Shown one piece after another: positions 7,476-12,873 of a stretch of 12,873 nt of DNA. The notes below the pieces were generated by a model. It saw nothing but the letters and a program-made list of their open reading frames with translations. It searched no databases and was not told the origin of the DNA. Position 1 is the stretch's first letter. Each line of letters opens with the position of its first letter. The translations under genes were made by a program, and so were the position numbers. Source of the stretch: JAAXKN01 sp050258415 (GTDB lineage: Bacteria > Bacteroidota > Ignavibacteria > Ignavibacteriales > SURF-24); assembly GCA_050258415.1 (NCBI GenBank), contig JBLMYS010000005.1, positions 1-12,873 of the forward strand, read 5' to 3'.

Positions 7476-8551
7476 GACGTCCAGCCTAGAATTGTTAAAG
7501 CAATTATGATGGAAACAGCCAGTATGCCTATGTAATTTATCAGTCTGTTTTTTCTTCCCCGGGAACTCTTTGAGTCCCAGAACGGCACCAGGAGCCACAA
7601 CATTCCGGCAATTGAAAACATAAGTATTCCGAAAACCTCGCCATCCATAAAAATTATTCTTGAAGGGAGATATTTCAGGATCTGAAACATAAACAGAAAG
7701 TACCATTCAGGTCTTATTCCTGCCGGGGCAGGGGCAAAGAGCTCGGCTTTTTCACCTAAGTCAGCCGGGAAAAATACAGCCAGTATGGCAAGTACATTCA
7801 GTACAAGCAGCCATAAGAGTAAATCACGCAGCATGAAATTCGGGAAAAAAGGCATTGTTTTCTTTTCACCATGAGGGGCTTTCTCAATTTCCATCGGTTC
7901 ACTCATCCCCTGGCGCTGAACCAGAACGAGATGAAACAAAAGCAGGAAAGTAAAAATCCCGGGAAACAAGGCAACATGAAAGCCGAAAAATCTGGATAAT
8001 GTGGCATCCGTTACATCGTCTCCTCCCCTTAAGAATATCTTCAGAGGCTCTCCAATAATAGGTACTGAACCGACTATATCTGTCCCGACCTTTGTTGCAA
8101 AGAATGCAAGTTTGTTCCAGGGCAGAAGGTATCCGCTGAAGCCGAAGGCTAAGGACAAGAAAAATAATACTGCTCCTGTAACCCAGGTTAATTCCCTTGG
8201 GCGGCGGTAGGACTTTTCAAAGTATACGCTGAACATATGAATAAATACAGAGAGTATGAAAAGATTGGCGGCCCATGAGTGAATCGATCTAATAAGCCAG
8301 CCGAACTCAACTTTTGACATGATGAATTTTATGCTTTCAAAAGCAATGTCGGCGCTTCCTTTATAGTAAAAGAGCAGGAGAATTCCTGTAAAAACCTGAA
8401 TGATGAAAAGGAAGAGTGATACTCCACCGAAGTAATACCAGATTGAATAGCGGTGTATGGGAACGGTTTTTTTTCTGAAGAAGTGCACTATTTCTCCGGT
8501 ATTAAATCTTTCGTCCAGCCAGCCGCCTATTTTTGCAGTCATGTTCTTCAT
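7472..8551 (-). CDS. Cytochrome b of a Rieske/b complex (fused b6 plus subunit IV type)
   Basis: This 359-residue integral membrane protein carries the four bis-His haem b ligands. H91 and H105 (spacing 14) are on helix B, and H192 and H207 (spacing 15) are on helix D. The 15-residue second spacing is the cytochrome b6 pattern; mitochondrial-type cytochrome b has 14. The quinol-site motif PEWY is at 281-284 in the context PEWYFLFMFQILK, like b6f subunit IV. About seven membrane helices can be traced (roughly 36-62, 88-110, 122-142, 190-211, 243-262, 304-325, 337-357), the number expected for b6 fused to subunit IV. Residue 40, aligned by the constant offset of 5 with the Cys that holds haem c(n) in plant and cyanobacterial b6, is Tyr. 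The gene starts 5 bases after the Rieske stop and overlaps the cytochrome c start by 4 bases. No clear Shine-Dalgarno; M4 is a possible alternative start. Confidence 0.95.
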   Translation of the reverse strand: MKNMTAKIGGWLDERFNTGEIVHFFRKKTVPIHRYSIWYYFGGVSLFLFIIQVFTGILLLFYYKGSADIAFESIKFIMSKVEFGWLIRSIHSWAANLFILSVFIHMFSVYFEKSYRRPRELTWVTGAVLFFLSLAFGFSGYLLPWNKLAFFATKVGTDIVGSVPIIGEPLKIFLRGGDDVTDATLSRFFGFHVALFPGIFTFLLLFHLVLVQRQGMSEPMEIEKAPHGEKKTMPFFPNFMLRDLLLWLLVLNVLAILAVFFPADLGEKAELFAPAPAGIRPEWYFLFMFQILKYLPSRIIFMDGEVFGILMFSIAGMLWLLVPFWDSKSSRGRKNRLINYIGILAVSIIIALTILGWTS

Positions 8552-8556
8552 AATGT

Positions 8557-9060
8557 TTATGCATTTTTAATGATTATTACTTCATTATTTTTTATCATTG
8601 TTCTGTATTCATCAAGAGGGCGGGGCGGAGGTCCCGAAATGTTTCTTCCCGTAAGATCGTACTTCCCGTTGTGGCATGCACACCAGATTGCATTCAAATC
8701 GCTTCTGTACTGAACCGTACAGTTTAAGTGCGTACAGGAAGCAGAGAAAGCCTTAAAGGTGTCTTCTTTTGTTCTTATTACAATTACAGGCTTATTGCCA
8801 AAGCGGATGATCCTGCCTGAGTCGAGCGGGTAATCCTTTATCATACCTGCGCTCTGGCTGTTCACCTCAACTTCCCTTTGCCTGGGAGGTTTTAAGTATT
8901 CCATTAGTGGATAAAGTACCGATGCGGCAAAACCAAGCATGCCAAGGCCTAAAAGCCTTTTTAGAAAGGCGCGTCTGGATTGCGGCTTTGCCTGAACGAA
9001 TCTGCTCTTATCGGCCAGTTTGCCGGCTAATATTTCAGTGGTCTCAGTTAGATTTCTCAT
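8557..9060 (-). CDS. Rieske [2Fe-2S] iron-sulfur protein
   Basis: The 167-residue protein has a twin-arginine motif (SRRAFLKR, 28-35) followed by a hydrophobic helix (about 36-53), the usual Tat-exported and membrane-anchored Rieske arrangement. The cluster-binding boxes are CTHLNC (109-114) and CACHNG (127-132). This gives ligands C109, H111, C127 and H130 and a probable disulfide C114-C129. The conserved proline loop follows (GPPPRPL, about 143-149). The protein moves electrons from quinol at the cytochrome b site to the cytochrome c subunit. The residue that is Ser in high-potential Rieske proteins (after CxCHx) is Gly132, while the Tyr two positions later is kept (Y134). It is the first gene of the respiratory operon. 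The start ATG 9060 lacks a strong Shine-Dalgarno. Confidence 0.95.
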   Translation of the reverse strand: MRNLTETTEILAGKLADKSRFVQAKPQSRRAFLKRLLGLGMLGFAASVLYPLMEYLKPPRQREVEVNSQSAGMIKDYPLDSGRIIRFGNKPVIVIRTKEDTFKAFSASCTHLNCTVQYRSDLNAIWCACHNGKYDLTGRNISGPPPRPLDEYRTMIKNNEVIIIKNA

Positions 9061-9093
9061 GGTTAATCCGGTTTTGAATCTTTAATGCTGTGG

Positions 9094-9109
9094 ATCCAAA
9101 ACCGTACCA
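9094..9109 (-). promoter_or_regulatory. Candidate sigma-54 (-24/-12) promoter for the Rieske/b/c operon
   Basis: The minus strand reads TGGTACGGTTTTGGAT. The -24 half (TGGTACG) fits the consensus TGGYACG, including the GG at -25/-24. The -12 half has G at -13 but A where C is expected at -12. With this register, transcription would start near 9083, leaving a leader of about 22 bases before ATG 9060. The element was sought because the gene just upstream encodes a sigma-54 activator. The -12 mismatch keeps confidence moderate. Confidence 0.4.
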
Positions 9110-9169
9110 TGATTAAAAGACGCCTTTTCCCGCTATTTTGAAGGTGTGGCTGTAAATTGGTTTGGAAAA

Positions 9170-9189
9170 GTGTGAAATACAATTCACAC
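9170..9189. promoter_or_regulatory. Palindromic site 1 (perfect), putative activator-binding site
   Basis: GTGTGAA-N6-TTCACAC is a perfect 7+7 base inverted repeat lying 110-129 bases upstream of the Rieske start codon. Its centre falls at about -96 relative to the proposed start site. The arm sequence recurs in site 2. It is a candidate binding site for the NtrC-type regulator encoded immediately upstream. Confidence 0.6.
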
Positions 9190-9200
9190 AAAGCAATTTT

Positions 9201-9230
9201 AGCGGGACATGTGTGTTACAGGATCCCGCT
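9201..9230. repeat. Inverted repeat between the two palindromic sites (possible weak terminator of the regulator gene)
   Basis: AGCGGGA (9201-9207) and TCCCGCT (9224-9230) form a 7-bp stem around 16 bases. A third copy of TCCCGCT lies at 9128-9134. The hairpin is 60 bases past the response-regulator stop, but the minus strand continues AAAATTG, with no T-run. It may be a weak terminator, an RNA structure or a protein site; none can be preferred. Confidence 0.4.
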
Positions 9231-9253
9231 GCTTTGCTAAAACCGTTGTAATA

Positions 9254-9273
9254 GTGTGAAATCAGTTTTACAC
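9254..9273. promoter_or_regulatory. Palindromic site 2 (one mismatch), putative activator-binding site
   Basis: GTGTGAA-N6-TTTACAC matches site 1 in both arms except for one base (T for C) and has the same 6-base spacer length. Its centre is exactly 84 bp from that of site 1, about eight helical turns, so both would face the same side of the DNA. It sits just past the response-regulator stop at 9290, at about -180 relative to the proposed start site. Confidence 0.55.
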
Positions 9274-9289
9274 ATTTTAATGTGAAGGG

Positions 9290-10726
9290 CTATTTCCTCC
9301 ATTTATCAGGATCGAAACCGTAGAGATTTAACAGCCTGTGAATATTTCTGCGCGTCATACCGGCCTCAAGCGCCATATGAGTAACATTGCCGTTATATTT
9401 TTTTAAGAGATAAATGAGGTATTTTTTCTCCACTTCATCAATTGCCCTCTGCTTTGCCTCCGGGAGTTTCATTTTATCAAATACTAACTCTTTAAGGCCC
9501 TCTCCCATAAGTTTCGGCGGCAGATCTGAAAGAGTAATTACGTCCCCTTTTGACATAATTACCATTCTTTCAACTACATTCTCGAGCTCACGGATATTTC
9601 CGGGCCAGCCGTAGTTTTCAAGCGTAGCAATCACTTCATCACTGAAGCCTGCAATGTTCTTGTTAGCTGTTTTAACGAATTTCTTCAGAAAACATCCGGC
9701 AAGGAGTGCAATGTCCTCTTTCCTTTGCCTTAAAGGGGGCAGATGGATGTTTATAACATTAAGCCTGTAATACAGATCGCTTCTCAGCTGCCCAAGTTCT
9801 GCTGCCCTGTCGAAATCCCGGTTAGTAGCTGAAATTATCCTGAAGTTTACGCCGACTAGTTCATTGCCTCCCAGTCTTCTTACAGCCCGCTCCTGAAGAA
9901 CTCTCAGGAGTTTTACCTGAAGGTTCAGGGGCAGCTCGCAGACTTCATCTAAAAAGAATGTGCCTTCGTTGGCATATTCAAGCAGTCCTATTTTTCTCGA
10001 AGCTGCTCCGGTAAATGCTCCCTTTTCATAGCCGAATAGTTCTGCTTCAAATAAATGTTCTGGAAAGGCCCCGCAGTTTACCGGAACAAAAGGCTTCGTC
10101 TTCCTGCTGCTATGGGCGTGAATGCTTCTTGCAATAAGCTCTTTGCCTGTCCCGCTTTCTCCTGTAATCAGTACGTTGGCGTCAGTCTTTGAAATGCTCT
10201 CTATCATTTCGAAGACTTTTAACATCTCTTCACTTCTTCCCACAATATTATCGAACTGGAACTTGTCATCCAGCTGTCTGATTAAATTATTTCTTTCCTT
10301 AAAGAACTTTTTCTGCCTTAGCCCTTTTTCAATTACAATCTTGAGCTTTTCAGTATCAACCGGCTTTTCAAGGAAATCGAACGCCCCCAGCTGCATAGCC
10401 TGCACCGCACGTTCTACGGTACCGTACGCAGTAAAAATTATTATGGGTGTGCCGGGGGAGATTTTATTTGCTTCCTTAATTATCTCAAAGCCGTTCAACT
10501 CATCCATAAGAAGATCGCAGAATATCAGATCGAACTCTTCCTGCTGCATGAATTTAACGGCTGAGGGCCCGCTGCTAAGAGCCAGCGGGATGTGGCCAAG
10601 AGCAGACAATATGCTTGAGAACCCGCTTAGCATGTCCGGCTCATCATCTATTACAAGTATCCGGGAAGGCTTTTTATTTAGCTTGCCGGTTCCGGACTCT
10701 TTATTTACTTCAGGTAATCCGTTCAT
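9290..10726 (-). CDS. Sigma-54-dependent response regulator, NtrC family
   Basis: The 478-residue protein has three domains. The receiver (about 21-136) has acidic residues D27/D28, phospho-acceptor D71, T99 and K121. The AAA+ sigma-54 activation domain (about 159-390) has Walker A GESGTGKE (189-196), the sigma-54-contacting loop GAFTGA (236-241), Walker B FFLDE (257-261) and arginines R315/R321 in the finger region. The C-terminal Fis-type helix-turn-helix lies at about 445-467 (GNVTHMALEAGMTRRNIHRLL). All key residues are intact, so it should activate sigma-54 promoters on phosphorylation. It overlaps the upstream kinase gene by 4 bases (ATGA) and has its own ribosome site AAGGGGAG (10731-10738). 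The Rieske operon lies 229 bases downstream and is the obvious candidate target. Confidence 0.96.
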   Translation of the reverse strand: MNGLPEVNKESGTGKLNKKPSRILVIDDEPDMLSGFSSILSALGHIPLALSSGPSAVKFMQQEEFDLIFCDLLMDELNGFEIIKEANKISPGTPIIIFTAYGTVERAVQAMQLGAFDFLEKPVDTEKLKIVIEKGLRQKKFFKERNNLIRQLDDKFQFDNIVGRSEEMLKVFEMIESISKTDANVLITGESGTGKELIARSIHAHSSRKTKPFVPVNCGAFPEHLFEAELFGYEKGAFTGAASRKIGLLEYANEGTFFLDEVCELPLNLQVKLLRVLQERAVRRLGGNELVGVNFRIISATNRDFDRAAELGQLRSDLYYRLNVINIHLPPLRQRKEDIALLAGCFLKKFVKTANKNIAGFSDEVIATLENYGWPGNIRELENVVERMVIMSKGDVITLSDLPPKLMGEGLKELVFDKMKLPEAKQRAIDEVEKKYLIYLLKKYNGNVTHMALEAGMTRRNIHRLLNLYGFDPDKWRK

Positions 10727-12486
10727 TTTGCTCCCCTTATGTTTTCCCCGGCCGCTCCGGGCAGCGTTATATTAAATATTGTACTTTTGCCCGGGCTTGA
10801 TTTGACAGTGATTTTCCCGTTGTGCCGCACAATAATTGCCTTTACAATGGAAAGGCCCAGGCCTGTCCCGTTTGACTTCTGCTTTGTGGTAAAGAAAGCT
10901 GTAAAAATTTTCGGGAGGTTCTCTTCATCTATGCCGGTTCCGTTGTCTTCAATGCTGATAACGGCACTGCATATTCCATTGATATTTTCTGAGCCAAGTT
11001 TAATTGTTATCTCGCCGTGGCTTTCGACGGCATCAATAGCATTGTTAAGCAGATTCATAAAAACCTGTTCCATCTGTCTTGAATCTGCATAGACAACCGG
11101 AATATCGTTTCCGAAGTTTCTGGTAATTCTGATGCGCTTGGAGCGGAAGCGGTGCCCAAGAAGGTACAAGCATTCTTCAATGACGCTCTTTATGTTAATA
11201 GGTTCCGGATAAAAGGTCATTCTCTGTGAATAGCTTAAAAGGCTTCTTGTATAGTTACTTATGCGCTCAGTCTGCTTCCTGATAATTTTAAGGACCGGCA
11301 AAATACCATCAGGGGAGCTGTTGCTTAAGATGATGCCGTCAACGTGAGCTGCTATAATTCCTGTGGGTGTATTTATTTCATGGGCAACGGAATCAACCAG
11401 CTCGCCGATTGAAGCAAGTTTTGAGGCCTGGTTTAACTGCTCCTGATAAGCCTGTATCTGCTCAAGGTTCCTCCTGGCCTCTTCTGCTCTTATTCTTCTT
11501 GAATTTATCTGATAAATGAGGCTGCTGAAGAGCAATAGGAGTCCAAGTATGACAAATCCGATTATGAAAAATATTTTGAACTTTTCTCTTAAGCTTTCCG
11601 TGACGTGTGTAACCAGGGTGGATATTACAAGTACCCACTTCTGGTTCCCGATTTTAACAGGGAAATAAGCCATGATTTTATCCGGCTCGTTTTCAACTAC
11701 TGAGTATTCACCAAAGGATGGACCGGAAGCCTTTACGATTGATTGCTGAACGGAGAATGATCTGTGGCATTGTGAACACCCGGGCGATGTATTGTTAATG
11801 GAACGGAGGAGCATCTCCTTGTGCAGAGGATGATAAATCAGTCTGCCCATGCCGTCAATAATCCAGGCAAAATCGTTCTTGCTTAACTTTAACGGCCTGA
11901 TGAACTGATCGACCAGTCCGTTAAAGTTAATCAGGTATCCAAGGTATCCAATTGTATCGCTACGGAGAGGAGAGGCTTTATTCAAAATGGGGACCACAAT
12001 CTGGAAATAGAGCTTTGGATCTGGCTTAGTCATTTCATTGGAACTAACGGGTGAAGTAAAATAATCTCCGCTTTTGCCTGATGAAATTGCCTGCCTGGTG
12101 TAATAAATCTCCCAGGCATCGACCGCTTCTCCTGTACTGCAGCAGATCTTCAGGTTTTTATCGGTAACAAAGACTGACCGTACAATCTCCGAATCGTAGG
12201 CTGCGGGGAACTGTTTTATGAAGGAAAGGGAATGGCTGTTAATATCTTTTATCCCCGGATAACTGGATAACAGCCTTATATCGCTGACAAGGTGGTGAAT
12301 AAGATAAGTAATTCCCTGGGCAGTCGATTTTGTCATTTCTAATTGCTGGTATTGATGATCCCTTTTGATATCATCCAGGGTATTCTTATATATTCCAACT
12401 ATCAGAGATGCAAAAAGAACTACAAAGACTACCGGTCCTAATATTAACCAGTATTTCTTATGCCTGCCGTAGCTAAGCCTTTGCAT
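10723..12486 (-). CDS. Sensor histidine kinase with periplasmic CXXCH (haem c) sensor domain
   Basis: The 587-residue kinase has a first membrane helix (about 10-33), a periplasmic region of roughly 265 residues and a second helix (about 305-326). A coiled linker follows, then a HisKA-like domain (phospho-His H369 in VAHEINTPTG) and an ATPase domain with N-box (FMNLLNNAIDA, about 476-486), DNGTG (514-518) and GTGLGLS (540-546). The periplasmic region resembles a double-Cache domain (AWIIDGMGRLIYHP at about 207-220; later a GEYSV and AYFPVKIG core). It carries CSQCH at 237-241, a covalent haem c motif. It should sense redox state, a gas or a haem-bound ligand and phosphorylate the downstream regulator, whose gene it overlaps by 4 bases. 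ATG 12486 is preferred; an in-frame TTG at 12498 would add four residues. Neither has a good Shine-Dalgarno. Confidence 0.93.
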   Translation of the reverse strand: MQRLSYGRHKKYWLILGPVVFVVLFASLIVGIYKNTLDDIKRDHQYQQLEMTKSTAQGITYLIHHLVSDIRLLSSYPGIKDINSHSLSFIKQFPAAYDSEIVRSVFVTDKNLKICCSTGEAVDAWEIYYTRQAISSGKSGDYFTSPVSSNEMTKPDPKLYFQIVVPILNKASPLRSDTIGYLGYLINFNGLVDQFIRPLKLSKNDFAWIIDGMGRLIYHPLHKEMLLRSINNTSPGCSQCHRSFSVQQSIVKASGPSFGEYSVVENEPDKIMAYFPVKIGNQKWVLVISTLVTHVTESLREKFKIFFIIGFVILGLLLLFSSLIYQINSRRIRAEEARRNLEQIQAYQEQLNQASKLASIGELVDSVAHEINTPTGIIAAHVDGIILSNSSPDGILPVLKIIRKQTERISNYTRSLLSYSQRMTFYPEPINIKSVIEECLYLLGHRFRSKRIRITRNFGNDIPVVYADSRQMEQVFMNLLNNAIDAVESHGEITIKLGSENINGICSAVISIEDNGTGIDEENLPKIFTAFFTTKQKSNGTGLGLSIVKAIIVRHNGKITVKSSPGKSTIFNITLPGAAGENIRGAK

Positions 12487-12541
12487 TTGCCGACACAATG
12501 TATTTGCCGCAATATACTATGGTATTAATTAAAGTGCTACG

Positions 12542-12563
12542 AAAAAATAAGGACATTAGGTCC
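12542..12563 (-). terminator. Possible weak terminator downstream of the right-edge sensor kinase
   Basis: On the minus strand GGAC and GTCC form a 4-bp stem around a 5-base loop, followed by TTATTTTTT (12550-12542). The tail is good but the stem is very short. The position fits the end of the kinase transcript entering from the right edge, about 60 bases past its stop. Confidence 0.3.
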
Positions 12564-12572
12564 ATAAAACGG

Positions 12573-12589
12573 GTGTGAACAGTTCACCT
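12573..12589. promoter_or_regulatory. Palindrome upstream of the haem-sensor kinase gene
   Basis: GTGAAC-A-GTTCAC (12575-12587) is a perfect odd-centred palindrome inside GTGTGAA-CAG-TTCAC. The left arm repeats the GTGTGAA half-site of the two palindromes before the Rieske gene, but the spacer here is 3 bases instead of 6. It lies about 90 bases upstream of the kinase start and could be an autoregulatory site. The different spacing argues for caution. Confidence 0.35.
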
Positions 12590-12624
12590 GTCTGCCGGGG
12601 CGGCTTATTTCTGAAAAAATCCTC

Positions 12625-12873
12625 TTAGCTTTCAACCGCCTCATGCTTTAAGGCCGGAAGAGTGAATGTAAAAGTAGTTCCTTTACCCAGCTGGCTTTCC
12701 ACAGAAAGATTGCCTCCGTTTTTCTCCGTAAGTTCCTTGCAGAGAACCAGCCCAAGGCCCGAGCCGGTCTCGCCATGCGTTCCCCTGGCGCTCTGTGCAC
12801 TGTCTAAACTGAATAATTTTTCTGTGACTTCCTCTTCCATTCCGATGCCTGAATCTGTAACTGAAATCTCCAG
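12625..12873 (-). CDS. Sensor histidine kinase, C-terminal fragment, runs off right edge
   Basis: The frame is open to the window edge and encodes the last 82 residues of a histidine kinase: the ATP-binding DSGIGM box, then GETGSGLGLVLCKEL, then an NGG and GKGTTFTFTLP ending. This is the standard C-terminal half of an HATPase_c domain, of the kind common in PAS-domain kinases. The ATG at 12840 is internal (part of GIGM) and not a start. The sensor part lies outside the window. A 138-base gap with a terminator-like hairpin separates it from the next kinase gene, so the two are probably not co-transcribed. Confidence 0.9.
   Translation of the reverse strand: MEISVTDSGIGMEEEVTEKLFSLDSAQSARGTHGETGSGLGLVLCKELTEKNGGNLSVESQLGKGTTFTFTLPALKHEAVES

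Noticed and set aside
7476..7706. 77-residue N-terminal extension of the multihaem cytochrome frame
   Set aside because: It overlaps the conserved C-terminal part of cytochrome b, and a signal peptide begins exactly at ATG 7475, which also forms an ATGA overlap.
9170..9189. Reading site 1 as a CRP-type site
   Set aside because: CRP and FNR-like consensus needs TGTGA-N6-TCACA. Here TGTGA and TCACA are 8 bases apart, and the matching second copy points to a local palindrome-binding regulator.
9187..9207. TTGCT with upstream TCCCGC on the minus strand as a sigma-54 promoter
   Set aside because: The -12 half looks good, but the near-invariant GG at -25/-24 is replaced by CC. The TGGTACG element at 9094-9109 fits better.
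10122..10775. 217-residue plus-strand frame opposite the response regulator
   Set aside because: It is antisense to an intact NtrC-type gene with every key motif. It has no recognisable domain and is an antisense shadow.
12591..12614. GCCG-CCC-CGGC hairpin as terminator of the right-edge kinase
   Set aside because: A 4-bp stem with a 3-base loop and no T-run after it on the minus strand.

Overview
The window looks like a chromosomal segment of a menaquinone-respiring, Gram-negative bacterium of the Bacteroidota/Chlorobi/Ignavibacteria group. That placement is an inference. It rests on a TonB-dependent receptor with an N-terminal carboxypeptidase-regulatory-like domain, the PAS-kinase-type C-terminus at the right edge, a Rieske/b6-type cytochrome b pair joined to a multihaem cytochrome, and moderate G+C. 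Several genes have clear Shine-Dalgarno sequences, which fits Ignavibacteria better than typical Bacteroidetes. I see no rRNA, tRNA, CRISPR array, insertion sequence or phage gene.

Left part (1-4300). The 5' end of a secreted-protein gene runs off the left edge on the minus strand. Next come a small secreted protein of unknown function and a hormone-sensitive-lipase-type esterase, both on the minus strand; a strong hairpin lies just after the esterase. A 203-base divergent region containing a 12-base direct repeat separates the esterase from a complete 720-residue TonB-dependent outer-membrane receptor on the plus strand. A long hairpin at 4255-4288 closes this block where transcription converges.

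Right part (4328-12873, all minus strand). In transcription order: the C-terminus of a sensor kinase running in from the right edge; a complete histidine kinase whose periplasmic sensor carries a CXXCH haem c motif; a sigma-54-dependent NtrC-type response regulator overlapping it by 4 bases; a 229-base regulatory gap; then a Rieske protein, a fused b6/subunit IV-type cytochrome b, an 11-haem membrane-anchored cytochrome c overlapping it by 4 bases, and a polytopic DUF2339-like membrane protein.

The main hypothesis is that the second block is one self-contained unit. A haem-bearing redox sensor would signal through a sigma-54 activator to a non-canonical quinol:cytochrome c oxidoreductase, in which an 11-haem cytochrome replaces the usual monohaem c1 or f. 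The gap before the Rieske gene supports this. It holds two near-identical palindromes (GTGTGAA-N6-TTYACAC) exactly 84 bp apart, and a -24/-12-like element placed so that the palindromes fall at about -96 and -180, the usual range for NtrC-type enhancers. The -12 half of the promoter is imperfect, so the link is a testable inference, not a demonstrated fact.
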